Of a stretch of 64,000 nt of DNA, positions 10,648 to 21,694 are shown in pieces; the stretch's first letter is position 1; each line of letters opens with the position of its first letter. Source of the DNA: Camellia lanceoleosa (lineage: Eukaryota > Streptophyta > Magnoliopsida > Ericales > Theaceae); assembly GCA_025200525.1 (NCBI GenBank), contig CM045770.1, positions 121,373,429 through 121,437,428 on the forward strand, in the 5' to 3' direction. The notes below the pieces were generated by a model that worked only from the letters and a program-made list of their open reading frames with translations, did not search any database and had not been told where the DNA came from. Both the position numbers and the translations under genes were made by a program.

Positions 10648-11345
10648 CCATACAGTTGGATTGTGCAAATTCTGTACCAAAAATTTGCAAATTTGTTATG
10701 GCAAGTTTGAGTATGCCTAGTATTATTCCAAAGCTCACAAAGGAGAATTATGAGAATTGGAGCATCCCGATGAGAGTGTTATTAGCCTCACAAGATGTGT
10801 GTGGACTTAGTAGATCAAGGATATGAAGAACCAGCGAGCCTATAAGATAAAGAATGGCTAAGAGAGACACAAAAAGCCGCATTGAGAGACTCAAGAAGGA
10901 AAGATCATAAAGCCTTGTACATGATTTATCAAGGCATTGACGAGTCAAATTTTGAGAAGATCTCAGCTGCAACTACTTCCAAAAAGGCATGAAATATTCT
11001 TCGAAATTTACATCGCCGAATTGAAAAGAGTAAGAGGATTTGACTCCAGGTATTAAAAGAGGAGTTCGAACTATTGCAAATGGAGGATAATGAGTCCATC
11101 TCAGAGTATTTTGTGAAGACTCTAACCATTGTAAACCAGATTAGATGACATGGAGATAAGATGGAAGATATTCGAGTAATTGAGAAGATACTTCGATCCC
11201 TAAGTTTGAAGTTTGAGCATGTCGTCGTTGCCATAAAAGAATCAAAAGATTTCAACGACTTGACAGTTGAAGACTTGCAAGCAACATTGGAAATCCACAG
11301 GTAGAGGATAAACAAGAAGACTTCTATAAGTTCTCTAGACCAAGC
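10648..11345 (+). pseudogene. copia gag (UBN2-type capsid) of the gag-only element
   Basis: This is the capsid protein of a Ty1/copia element. It starts near MASLSMPSIIPKLTKENYENW, the N-terminus of DUF4219/UBN2 gag proteins. In other frames it continues with an ILRNLHRRIEKSKR-like segment, then ESISEYFVKTLTIVNQIR, ILRSLSLKFEHVVVAI and FNDLTVEDLQATLEIH, all standard UBN2 landmarks. At least one stop (after SRSRI near 10824) and several shifts break it. A zinc-knuckle region follows at 11590-11700 with a CYNCRGYGP-like segment and a lost histidine/cysteine. No pol follows. Confidence 0.8.
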
Positions 11346-11789
11346 TCTTCAGGTGAGTGTGACGTTTAGGAGGAATAGACAAGAGCAATGGAGAACACCA
11401 CAAAGTAGTGGTGCAAGAGGTTGTGAACTAGAGGGACATGGTCCTAGGAGGGGGGGACACAAGTCAACAGATGGTTGACAGCTTCAAAAACATATGGTTG
11501 CTTTGAAAGGAAGAAATCAACAGAGGGTTGACAAGAGAGAACAACAGAGGATTGTTCCGCGATGAAGAGCTCCTAATAGAGGACATGTACGTTACTATAA
11601 CTGCAACGACTATGGCCACTACAAAAGTGAGTACACAGAGGAGGTGTAATGCTACAACTGCAGAGGGTATGGGCCCTATAATCATTAGTGCATGGAGAAA
11701 GAAGATCAAATAAACTTTGTAGAGAATAAATAGAAGATGATGCTAATGGCATACAGTGATGTTATCAGTAAATTAAGTTTGAGGGGGGA

Positions 11790-12215
11790 TGTTGGAAATC
11801 AAACTCAATTTGAGTTTGAAAATGGTGATTTCCAAAAAAGAGATGAAGTTACTGGAGAGGTCTAGAATGAGGAAAAGGAAGCCAAAATGAAGAAAAAGAG
11901 CCAGAAAGAGCTAGAAGAATGGAGAAGGTGAAGGTGAAGCCTCCATTGTTGACTGTTGAAGCTTCTAGAGAGACACAGTTTGTATACAGTTTGGGAAATC
12001 TATAAGTAGATGTGTTGTGTGATTGTGTGAGATAGAGTGGGAGAACATCTCTAGGAGTGGGAGATTTCTAGATAGTAGAGAGTTTGAGACTTAATAGAGA
12101 GTTCCTCTATTTTGTGTAATTTGTTTGAGTTTGAATAAAATGAGTGTTTATTCAATTTATTCCTCTTTTTTTTATATCTACACAACCGGTATACACCCCT
12201 CTCACACTTTCAACA
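11790..12215 (+). repeat. 3' LTR of gag-only copia-type element
   Basis: 426 bp, preceded by the polypurine tract at 11781-11789 and followed by CAGAG, the second copy of the target site. Confidence 0.9.
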
Positions 12216-12380
12216 CAGAGCACTCAAGAAATCAAAATTTGGAAAGTATTTCACTTTCAGCACATGAGCCACCAACAAACTAGAATTTTGAAAAAGTCAC
12301 CAAGAATAACCTTACTAAAAGCCATCAGACTCTGGAATCCCATGGCCCCTCTCCATTTTGGCAAGCACAACTTTGGCCAC

Positions 12381-12857
12381 TGTAGGAGCCGAAAAATATT
12401 GGATCAAAACGAGTGGATCAATCTATCCCGGAACATGACCTCTATTCGGCATTGTCCCTATTCGGTTGAAGGGCCGAATACACTAGTCGACATTCCTTCC
12501 GGTGAAGCGAGGGCCGAGTAGAAGTACTTGTAAAGGATTAGGGTTGGGCCAGACCCCAAGGCCCAAATGGAATACTATAAATGCAAGATCATCAGTTCTA
12601 GAAGGGGAGGTAAAAACTATGATACTTAACTTAGACGGAATACTATAAATGCAAGATCATCAGTTCTAGAAGGGGAGGTAAAAACTATGATACTTAACTT
12701 AGAATTCAAGTAATCTAGAGTGTAGAGACTAACTTGCCCGTCGGAGTGCTAATTCCAGCACCCTCGACCGGAGTGTTTATCCCTTTTCAGGTGATTGCCA
12801 GAGGATCTCGAGCGCCCCCCCAGGATCAGAAGAGTATTTCCAAACCACTTCTCCACA
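12381..12857 (+). repeat. 5' LTR of gypsy element 1, with duplicated core promoter
   Basis: 477 bp, starting TGTAGGAGCCG and ending CTCCACA. Compared with the 403-bp 3' LTR it has an extra 67-bp tandem copy (12571-12637 repeated from 12638) carrying ACTATAAATGC, the likely TATA box. This LTR therefore has two TATA boxes and the 3' LTR one. Confidence 0.85.
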
Positions 12858-12877
12858 ATTGGCACCGTCTGTGGGAA
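12858..12877 (+). promoter_or_regulatory. primer-binding-site region of gypsy element 1
   Basis: ATTGGCACCGTCTGTGGGAA directly follows the 5' LTR. It corresponds to the TTGGCGCCGTCTGTGGGAA form found after the 5' LTR of many Tat-lineage elements. I do not assign the tRNA. Confidence 0.6.
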
Positions 12878-12891
12878 TACTCAAACATATC

Positions 12892-14320
12892 CATGGCGGG
12901 CGTAACGGAAGACCTTCCGATAATCACCGATGAAACCACGCAGAGAGACGACCTCACTCCAACAAACATGCTTGGACTAGAGACTATCCTCGCAAGACGC
13001 GCTTTGAACTTCGCCTCACCCTCGACCTTAGAACATGAAGCAATGCAAGCGATCATAGAACAAGCAAAGCAGAACGAACAAAGGATAAAGAACATGATCG
13101 CTGAAAACGAAAGTCTCCATCAGGATTCGGCCTTAAAGGTGGCGAAATCCAAACAGGCTATATGCCAAGATCCGGAACGACCTGTGAGGGCAGGTGGTTG
13201 ACGATCTCGACCCCGACAACAAGACACTGATAGCGACTCCGACTCATTATCCCCGGAGCCCAAGAAGAAGGGACGATTTGAAACTTCCTGCTCCTCTGAA
13301 GAAAGTCCACGTATAAAGCATAAGCGCAGACGAAATAGCTCAGATGAAGAAGACCAGCACGATCCCTTCGTATGACAGATTGTAAAGGCAGTGCTACCCA
13401 AGAAATTCAAAGCACTGTCCTTCACCTTGTACGACGGTAAATCAGACCCCACCGATCATATCTGCCACTACAAGTAAGCCATGACATTGCATACAGACGA
13501 CAAGGCCCTCATGTGCAGAATATTTCCCAACAATTTGGGACCATTGGCTGTCAGGTGGTATTATAAACTGGAGCCGGCTTCGATCAAAACCTTCCTCCAA
13601 TTACAGAAATCCTTCTGGGCCAGATTCATCACCAACGAGCTCCAGCCGAAACAAGCCGACTCTCTCTGGGCAATGCAAATCCTGCCAGGAGAAACACTAA
13701 GAGCATATTCGGCGCGATATTGGGAATGTTTTAATATTGTTGATGACGCCTGCAACGACTCCATGGCCATCACCACCTTCAAAATGGGATTACATCTAGA
13801 TAGTGCCCTCTGCAGTTCCTTGACTAGAAGACCCCCAAGACAGTTTGGGGGTTGATGAAGAAAGTAGAGAAATACTACAAAGTGGAAGATGACATCTTGC
13901 GAGTTAAAGCCGGATACATGGCCAACAAAATGGCCCCTCCTAAAATTGCTCAGCCAATAAGTTCAGTACCACCTCAGAGCCCTGAACCACGACAGCGGGC
14001 TAAACGAGACAAGAGACGGGATTCTAGTCGATCAAGCGATCAATGCTCAAACCGAGCAAGTGAGCAACTGCAAGTTGATAGTAGGTGCACAAAGTGCGCT
14101 GACAAGAAATATACGGAGCTGTCAGAGCTAATCAGCTCGATTATGTCCAAAATCCAACATCTTCCGTTCTTCAAATGACCGTCCAAAATGGTGGGACCCC
14201 CTGACACGAGAAGGCACGACAGGTGGTGTGAATATCACAAAGATCACGGTCATGATACGGATAGTTACTATGCTCTGAAAGACCACCTTGAGGAATTGGT
14301 GCAAGATGGTCGGCTCTAAC
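12892..14320 (+). pseudogene. gag of gypsy element 1
   Basis: This is the capsid/nucleocapsid polyprotein. It begins at ATG 12892 (MAGVTEDLPI) and has a Glu/Asn-rich coiled region. A charged Ser/Arg region runs to about 13370. The retrotransposon-gag domain follows (TLYDGKSDPTDHI, then DDKALMCRIFPNNLGPLAVRWY, QPKQADSLWAM, GETLRAYSARYWECF). Near the end is WCEYHKDHGHDTDSYYALK, a CHHC zinc-knuckle-like motif whose last cysteine is tyrosine. Stops occur near 13199, 13374, 13475, 14176 and 14318, and most are explicable as CGA, CAA or TGG changed by one transition. The same protein in gypsy element 2 (45559-47346) keeps the final cysteine. Confidence 0.8.
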
Positions 14321-14379
14321 AACATGTCCAAAAGAACGCAATCAAAACAGTTGCCCTTCGGCAGGATTCACCTCCGCTC

Positions 14380-14994
14380 GGCGTCATTCATATGATATAT
14401 GGCCTTCCAACACCTCTTACTGTACACGCAATTCATTCAGCTCCCCAGAAGCAGCGCACATTAACGAAACGGCCCCACGAAGCTCCGAGTATAACCTTCG
14501 ACGATTCTGATCTCATCGGCATAACACTCCCCCACATTGATCCATTGGTCATTGAGCTATGCGTAAATCGATTCACCGTTGAACGCGTCCTCATAGACCA
14601 AGGGAGCACTTCAGAGGTTATGTACTATAGAACTTTCACAAAACTCGGCTTCTCTGAATCGGACCTTTCCCCGGTCGCTTGTCCACTATTCGGCTTCAAC
14701 GTCAAACCAGAGTAGCCGTTGGGGAAAATCACACTACCTGTCTGAGCGGGCTCCCGAATAGTGCACGTGGAATTCTTGGTCGTCAAGCTCCCTTCGCCGT
14801 ATAATCTCATCATGGGGCGAACTTGGTTGCATGCTATTCAGGCCGTGCCAAGCACCTATCATCAGCTGCTACGCTTCCCGACCGAACACAGCATTGAGCA
14901 AATCCATAGTTCCCAGCAATCCGCACAAACATGTTATCGAAACAGCCTCGACGATGTCGGACGACTTCCTAGCGAAAAGCCACGGAAGCCCTAG
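14380..14994 (+). pseudogene. retropepsin-like protease of gypsy element 1
   Basis: Aspartic protease segment with VERVLIDQGSTSEVMYY near 14580-14632. The catalytic position is D-Q-G rather than the classical D-T/S-G, a form I recall as common in Tat-type plant elements. The C-terminal part has SPYNLIMGRTWLHAIQAV and STYHQLLRFPTEHSIEQI, the typical protease-to-RT linker. Stops at about 14713 and 14743 and at 14992 end the reading. No RT sequence follows; the next thing is a non-coding tandem array. Confidence 0.75.
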
Positions 14995-15317
14995 GCGATA
15001 CCAGCAGCAGCTTGCCAAGTATAATCAGCACGTTCAACTGCGCTGCTACACATCGGAAGAGTTGATCCAGGTCCTAACTGAGACGGCCATTATCGGATAG
15101 ATTCCATATCGACTCAGAAATATGTCATGAAGGAATCTGCCACGGCCGTGGAACTCGACGCACTTGCGAATATTCTGTCATTGAACCCGACTTGTGGGGA
15201 GTGATCCTAGTTTTGAATGATTCTCCATGTACATATTCCACTTTTGTAATGCAAGGATTCTTGTTGAAAAGTTGCAATCCCACCCACTCCGAAATCTAGT
15301 TAAAAAGTACTCTGTCG

Positions 15318-16050
15318 AAAAAGCCTCCAGATTTGGAGCGCCCTTCGTAGATATCACGATTGGCCAGTCTCCGGATTCGGAGCCCCATCGGCGCATAACG
15401 TCCTTGGGCCGAAAAAGCCTCCGGATTCGGAGCGCCCTTCGTGGATATCACGATTGGCCAATTAGTCTCCGGATTCGGAGCCCCATCGACGCATGACGTC
15501 TTTGGGCCGACAAAGCCTCCGGATTCGGAGCGCCCTTCATGGATATCATGATTGGGCAATGTCTCCGGGTTCGGAGCCCCATCGGCACATGTCGTTCTTG
15601 GGCTGAAAAAGCCTCCGGATTCGGAGCACTCTTCGTGGATATCATGATTGGCCAATTAGTCTTCGGATTCGGAGCCCCATCGGCACATGACATCCTTGGG
15701 ACGACAAAGCCTCCAGATTTGGAGCGCCCTTCGTAGATATCACGATTGGCCAATTAGTCTTCGGATTCGGAGCTCCATCGGTGCATGACGTCCTTGGACC
15801 GACAAAGCCTCCGGATTCAGAGCGCTCTTTGTGGATATCACGATTGGCTAATTAGTCTCTTGATTCGGAGCCCCATCGATGCATGACGTCCTTGGGCTGA
15901 CAAAGCCTCTAGATTCGGAGTGCCCTTCGTGGATATCACGATTGGCCAATTAGTCTCTGGATTCGGAGCCCCATCGGCGCATGACATCCTTGGGCCGAAA
16001 AAGCCTCCGGATTCGGAGTCCCATCGGCACAAGACGTTCAAGCGCCGAGT
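15318..16050 (+). repeat. tandem array 1, about 97-bp units, in gypsy element 1
   Basis: About 7.5 units, each beginning GCCGAAAAAGCCTCCGGATT; unit starts near 15409, 15507, 15603, 15702, 15798, 15897 and 15995. Each unit holds two related halves built on CTCCGGATTCGGAGC, so it arose from a roughly 49-bp ancestor. One stray unit lies at about 16965-17035. It is non-coding. The open frames seen through it on the minus strand are repeats of one peptide and are not genes. Confidence 0.9.
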
Positions 16051-16281
16051 GATATTCCGAATTCGGAGCGCCCTCCAGTAAACATTTACACATCGAAGCA
16101 GGGATATGTATGTTGAGCCGGCACAACCGCATAAACAAAACAAAATGTGCCAACATTTGAAATAAGATGCTTAATTAGGTATATAAAAGTTCAGAATGAG
16201 ATACAAACTTTTAAAATAAAACATTTTATTCGATTAAACAGTAATTACAAAAACGCAATTCACGTTCGAGCATTACAATAT

Positions 16282-16757
16282 CTATTTTTCATACGGCATC
16301 GTCTTCGTCTGCGATGAAGTGGTCGCGTTGGTACAGCGGCGGTGCCGAATCAACGCCCGCTGCTCGGAGGAAAGCATCCGCAGCTTGAACTGCTTTGATC
16401 TGACCGTGCTTGAATCCACGATGTTCATACCAGCGAGACAATCACCCTCGAGGTGAGAAGTTTTGACACCATAGACAACGTCAAGACCAAGATCTAGGAC
16501 AGGAAAGGAATTCTCCATGAAAACAGTAAAACTCAACAGTCGCGGCGCTACATCGGCCTGATTTCTCGGTCGCAGTCGCAGGGAACTTCCCCGTTGCTGT
16601 TTTTCCTTCGGGGTGATCTGCTTCGAAGACTTGGAGGCTGACGTTTTTCCCATTGCTGTTTTTCCCTTCGGGGTTCTCTGCTGTGATTCATTGCAGTATC
16701 AAGCTCAGCCAAAGTTCGAGCTTCTCCTCTGCTATTGAAGACAACCCCATTTGACAT
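16282..16757 (-). pseudogene. antisense gene 2 of gypsy element 1, copy A (shortened)
   Basis: It is opposite to gag. The start (MSNGVVFNSRGEARTLAEL) is homologous to copy B (MSHRLFFNSRGEEKTLAKL), followed by an Arg/Ser-rich basic region. After a stop and frame changes it keeps only the very C-terminal module (EHRGFKHGQIKAVQ, then PPLYQRD), which matches ENRGFRHGWIKAL and PLYQQKD of copy B. The coiled middle part of copy B is missing. Flanking non-coding sequence downstream (16100-16260) also resembles that downstream of copy B (17130-17270), so this is a segmental duplication. The function is unknown; I recognise no family. Confidence 0.55.
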
Positions 16758-16964
16758 TCACACTTATCTAACCCCACACAACAAAAATTGTGTTAAATCG
16801 AGGCGATTTATTTCTAATCCCTACAATGACCTTGAGGCGATTTCATTAATACTGAATTCCAAAAGATGCACGCCGATTGATATTGGTTACACTCACTCCG
16901 TGTACTAATTTCTAGCTTTTTGGAGTTAAAATGGCCTAATTGTCTAAATGGCAATTATAGATGG

Positions 16965-17035
16965 GCTGTCTCCGGATTTGGTGCCCCATCGGCGCATGAA
17001 GTCTTTGGGATGAAAAAGCCTCCAGACGACTTATG
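16965..17035 (+). repeat. stray unit of tandem array 1
   Basis: CTCCGGATTTGGTGCCCCAT and the following GAAAAAGCCTCCAG match array 1. Its position between copies A and B of antisense gene 2 supports duplication of a whole array-plus-gene segment. Confidence 0.75.
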
Positions 17036-17277
17036 CCGATCAATTTTTTATACAATTATCAATGATTATGCAATGTTTCAAACACGCGCGTGCCGAATAA
17101 GATCGTCCAAACGATAACAAACAGTTCCAATAGATTGTTCAAGCCGCATAACGAAAATCTAAAATGTACGCACATTCGAGATAAAATGTGTACTAATATA
17201 AATAACAGGTACGCTACAAAAATGAGAAATAAGCATTTTATTAAAATCGGCCAATAAATACAATTTCACTTTCAATC

Positions 17278-18223
17278 TATGTAGTCATTGCGAGGTTTTC
17301 TTCGATTCGGCGGCTCCTTTGTCATCATTGTTCTCAATTTCGAAAGCGGAGAAGGGAAAATCCTTCTGTTGGTACAATGGAAATGCCGGATCCAACCCTG
17401 CTTCCTTGAGACTCTCAGCTCGCTGAAGTGCCTTGATCCAACCATGCCTAAATCCACGATTTTCGCATTGGCAAACTTCTTCGGCGAGCTTCTCCTTGGT
17501 ATTCTGAATTCCGACCTTTCGGCCCTCGTGGAAGCCTTTTTCATGGGCCGCAGTCCTCGCAGTCTCGATCACGAACATGGTGGCCTTGTTCCGATCGGTG
17601 ATCGCATGACTAATCAGCCTTTGAGTAACCCTCTCTTCCACAACTGGGTTTATCCGATCAGTCGATTAAGGCTCGATGGATTTCATTTTCCATAGCTCAT
17701 GCTCGGCCTTCTCGGCGCGAGCTTCTAACTTCCGAATGCATTCATCTCTTTGTTCTATATCCCGACGAGCAGCTCAGAGACGCATGTCAATCTCATAAGT
17801 AGTGTGCAGTCCCCTCATCGCCCCGTGAACGCCTTCACGAAACACTTCGAAGTCCTACCGACCTACCATCGATTGCTGAACTTCGGGCGGAAAGATTTGT
17901 TGAGCGAACTCAACTGCCACATTTGGATCTCAAACGATCGAATCCGCCTCTGTCATTAGTCTATTACCCACAAAGACCGCAAAATTTAACGGGCGAGGAG
18001 TCGCGTTGGATTCCCTTCTAGGACGAAGTTGAGGAGACTTGCGCAGTGGCTGCTTGTCCCTTTTGGGCGACCTACTCTGACGATAGGGAGATTGGTGCCT
18101 CTCTCGATCCCTCGAAGTCCTACTGCCCGTGCGTGAAGGTTCACCACTTCGATTCATGTTTCCTCCCAGCTTAGCCAGCGTCTTCTCCTCACCTCTGCTG
18201 TTGAAGAAAAGTCTATGTGACAT
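17278..18223 (-). pseudogene. antisense gene 2 of gypsy element 1, copy B (longest)
   Basis: It starts at 18223 with MSHRLFFNSRGEEKTL. Residues about 25-75 are very basic and Arg/Ser-rich (SRTSRDRERHQSP, RSPKRDKQP), like a nuclear or RNA-binding tail. The sequence then gives PRPLNFAVFVGNR. From about 17930 to 17640 it continues through stops and frame changes with a heptad-like acidic/basic helix (CIRKLEARAEKAEHELWKMK). From 17641 it is open to 17285: VTQRLISHAITDRNKATMFV, then ENRGFRHGWIKALQ and AFPLYQQKDFP. The C-terminal module resembles the end of antisense gene 1 (FENRGFRHGWLKALAAAGV), so the two genes may share an origin. No known family recognised. Confidence 0.55.
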
Positions 18224-18319
18224 TCACACTTGTTTAATTTTCCACTAAGAGCTGGACTGGGTTGCTGTCAAAACCTATAAATAAGACCTTTGTTCACGAA
18301 GTACATGTCCTTTTAACAG

Positions 18320-19260
18320 CCCGACATCGATCGAATCTCTGTTATTCGGCATCTAACGTTCATGAACCAGCTGGGGCAAGGGCAGATTCATCAATCTATT
18401 CGGCTCGAATGCCCCAGTCACTCCATAAATCAATTCATCAGTACTTCATGAGTACGTGTTATTCGGCCTATAACGTTCATGAACCAGCTGGGGCAAGGGC
18501 AGATTCATCAATCTATTCAGCTCGAATGCCCAGTCGCTCCACAAATCAATTCATCAGTACTTCATGAGTACGTGTTATTCGGCGTATAACGTTCATGAAC
18601 CAGCTGGGGCAAGGGCAGATTCATCAATATATTCGGCTCGAATGCCCTAGCCGCTCCATAAATCAATTCATCAGCACTTCATGAGTACGTGTTATTCAGC
18701 GTATAACGTTCATGAACCAGCTGGTGCAAGGGCAGATTCATCAATATATTCGGCTTGAATGCCCCAGCCGCTCCATAAATCAATTCATCAGTACTTCATA
18801 AGTACGTGTTATTCGGAATATAACGTTCATGAACCAACTGGGGCAAGGGTAGATTCATCAATATATTCGGCTCAAATGCCCCAGCCGCTCCATAAATCAA
18901 TTCATCAGTACTTTATGAGTACGTGTTATTCGGAATATAACGTTCATGAACCAGCTGGGGCAAGGGCAGATTCATCAATATATTTGGCTCGAATGCCCCA
19001 GCCGCTCTATAAATCAATTCATCAGTACTTCATGAGTACGTGTTATTCGGCGTATAACGTTCATGAACCAGCTGGCGCAAGGGCAGATTCATCAATATAT
19101 TCGGCTCGAATGCCCCAGCCGCTCCACAAATCAATTCATCAGTACTTCATCAGTACGTGTTATTCGGAATATAACGTTCATGAACCAGCTGGGGCAAGGA
19201 CATATTCATCAATCTATTCAGCTCGAGTGCCCCAGCCGTCCTATGAACCGATTTACTAGT
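18320..19260 (+). repeat. tandem array 2, 116-117-bp units, in gypsy element 1
   Basis: Eight units. The landmark GTTATTCGG recurs at 18458, 18574, 18691, 18808, 18925, 19042 and 19159, spaced 116 or 117 bp. Each unit also has ATAACGTTCATGAACCAGCT and CAATTCATCAGTACTTCATG. As 117 is a multiple of three, long open frames run through the array, but they only restate one 39-residue peptide. I regard it as non-coding satellite-like DNA in the variable region of a Tat-type element. Confidence 0.92.
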
Positions 19261-19634
19261 ACATTACCAATGAACTAATATTATTCGGCACAAAATGGGA
19301 TTACTTATTCGGATTTAAACCGTTACCTAATTGACAACTATGCAATGGGATATTTAATCTACACACCTATTTCCTACCAAATCGATAATTAACAAGCACA
19401 ACATACAATGATCATCTTATTCAAAGTAGTGAAAAGCAAAAGCAGAACTCTTCGTTATTATCAAAAACTACATACAGTGAATTATGAAATGAAAAGAAAA
19501 TTTTCATTAATAAATTAGGCGCAGAGAGTAACCAATTTATCCACGAAAATTACCTTGAACTAGCAGAAATCTTCTAAACAAAAAACATACAGTCAAATTG
19601 AGAGAAACCTAACAAAACTAGAATGTCTCCCGAA
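19261..19634. other. spacer between array 2 and antisense gene 1
   Basis: AT-rich, non-coding. It would be the 3' untranslated region of antisense gene 1. No other feature seen. Confidence 0.5.
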
Positions 19635-21694
19635 TCAAGTTTCAGGGTCAGATTCAAGCGGCTCAACGTCCACTTGCGCGTATGGAATTGGCCTGGCCAA
19701 TGTAACTCCAGCGGCAGCAAGGGCTTTGAGCCAGCCATGTCTGAATCCCCGATTCTCGAATTTGGGGACCTCTTCTACATAGTCATTCAGTGCAGAGCTC
19801 TTCCCAGCCTCAAACGCCGCCGAAGCTTCAGAGTCGGCCTTCTCCTTAGCCTGCTTCAACTCTCCCAACTCAGCCTCCAGATTCGCAAGCGCCTCCGTGG
19901 CTAACTTGAGCGATTCCTCGCTCGCATTTGCCCTCTCCTCGGCGTCAGATCTGAGTTGATCAGCAGTCCTGGCCCTTTCCTTTTTAGCCTCGGCCCGCGC
20001 ACTTTCCATCGCGGCTCTCATTACCTCAAATTCCGCCCTGCTCCTTTGACCCTTAACTTCAGCTTGCAAGCGGCCAATCCTTTCAGCAGCTTCATGCTGG
20101 CGGCGTCCCAATTCGGTGATCCTTCCAACTGTCTGCAAAACAAAGGATCATCATATGCCATGAAGCATCGAGTTCAAACCAAACCAAAGCTAGTCACGTA
20201 CCTGAAGAGCCGACTGGGCGGCTAATGCTATCGTCACCAAATCCGGCTTGGTACGAAAGGCCGCTATGTCAGCCAGCAAAGAGACCGAGGCAAGCAAGCT
20301 CAGTGCCACAGTTGGATCTTTCAAAACTGACGCTTCGGAGGAGATTGGCATGTTTTTTATCCTTGGCTCAATAACCACAACCGACTCCTCCAAGCGTGGC
20401 CGTTTTTCGATAGGGCCCTCTTCAGAGCTGTCCTCGCCCACAGCATTTCGTTTTTCGCCCCGAACCCCCAAAATCGGCTGCCCTTCCGTAATCAGGCGCT
20501 CGACCTCTTCTTCTGTATCGGCCACGACATCGTGAGCCATTTCTTTTACAACAGTAGGGGTAACAGATTCAGTCAGGGCAAGTTCAGAACGGATGGCTAC
20601 AGCCCTCTGTCGGGAGGCCATGTGTTCGGCGTTTCTTTTTCGTGCCATCTGCGTGAGACTTTCCCCAGCCATATCTTTAGAAAAATCACCGGGGAGGTCT
20701 CCCAAGTTTGAAAAAAATTCTTCAAAGGCATCCCCTCGACCTGATGTAGACGGGGGCCAGAGGAGTTCAATCCGGCTTCCTCAAAGGCCGAATTAATAGC
20801 TTCGTCAACTTCCGCGTGTTCAGAATCAGATGATTCTAAGCCGATCTGTCTCAAGTTTTTGAAGCTGGGGAAGATGAGGGCTGTAAGATGGTTATCGCCA
20901 CGCGCGATCAGAATATTGTTTGCTGTCGAGAACGTCGTGTAGGTTGGCTCGTACCGCAATAGAATGTGGGCTGCCCTCCTTTGTTTTTGAAGGTCTGGAC
21001 GGCCAACGAACTGTAGCGCGGTCATAATGTCTGCGAGCACAACGTCGTCGTCTGAAACCAACACTCTCTTCAAGTCGTTGCCTGCATAAACAAAACGATT
21101 AGATGAGATTAGTTCCGAATACATACATATGTAAAAAACAAAAACAAAGTGATTTGATCGGCCACCTGGTTCGCCTTTTCGCCTTGGCACGGGGTCTAGG
21201 CGATATTCACCTTCGCCGAATTCCCAATTGCCATGGACAATGACCATCACGTTATCAACACACTTGCCAGAGCTGGCAAGCATGCTCACTAAGTGATGAT
21301 CAGTATCCTTGGCTCTGAGAAAGTAGCGTCCTAGCTGACTAGTAGATTTAGCTAGGACATAACAGTGCCGAATGGCGATAATACCTAAATTAATTCTAAG
21401 ACGCCGATTTATCTCTATAATTCCCATTATGATGCGAAAGAAGTTCACATTGGGTTGAGAAGGGATGAGACCCCAATACCGAAGAACGACCCTCAAAAGT
21501 GGATGGAGAGGAAAACGGACGTCGCCTTCAGCAATTGAAAGGAGAGGAAAGACGATTGTGCTCTCATCTTCCCTCTCCATATCAATGATGCTGTTTGCCA
21601 AAAGTGACAGATGGACGTTGTCGGGGATGGAGAAATGGCGTCGAAATTCGGAGATTCGATCCGCAGAAAGAAGCTCCTTCAGGTGTTTTGCCAT
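19635..21694 (-). CDS. antisense gene 1 of gypsy element 1: spliced Transposase_28-like/coiled-coil protein
   Basis: Opposite to gag. I place the start at ATG 21694 (MAKHLKELLSADRISEFRRH), matching MARHLKALLSEERV in element 3. Exons are 21694-21166, 21081-20202 and 20132-19635. Introns 21082-21165 (84 bp) and 20133-20201 (69 bp) are GT-AG and occur at equivalent places in elements 2 and 3. Exon 1 contains FPLHPLLRVVLRYWGLIPSQ and FFRIIMGIIEINRRL, resembling the Pfam 'putative gypsy type transposon' domain (PF04195). Exon 2 holds RPDLQKQRRAAHILLRYEPT and a basic KRRR-poor linker with EKRPRLEE. Exon 3 is a long Ala/Glu/Lys coiled coil ending FENRGFRHGWLKAL. One frameshift lies near 20740. A candidate 5'UTR intron is 21722-21772. 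Biochemical role unknown; a DNA/RNA-binding or regulatory role is only inference. Confidence 0.75.

Larger units (their letters stand above)
9556..12215 (+). mobile_element. gag-only copia-type LTR retrotransposon (TR-GAG-like), nested in LINE C
   Basis: Two LTRs, 9556-9978 and 11790-12215, both start TGTTGGAAATCAAACTC and end CAACA. The flanking 5-mers CGGAG (9551-9555) and CAGAG (12216-12220) are a TSD with one change. Next to the 5' LTR is the primer site TGGTATCAAAGC (9980-9991), complementary to initiator-Met tRNA. Before the 3' LTR is a polypurine tract GAGGGGGGA (11781-11789). The 1.8-kb interior encodes only a decayed gag; protease, integrase, RT and RNase H are absent. That matches the non-autonomous TR-GAG class, which would use proteins from a full-length relative. 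Confidence 0.85.

Noticed and set aside
15227..16156. Several 60-120-residue open frames on both strands
   Set aside because: They cross the 97-bp tandem array and encode the same peptide repeatedly.
15318..19260. CRISPR-like arrays
   Set aside because: Units are contiguous 97 or 117 bp repeats without unique spacers, in a plant retrotransposon.
18262..19278. Long plus-strand open frames of 100-166 residues
   Set aside because: They run through the 117-bp tandem array and repeat one 39-residue peptide; openness follows from the unit length being a multiple of three.
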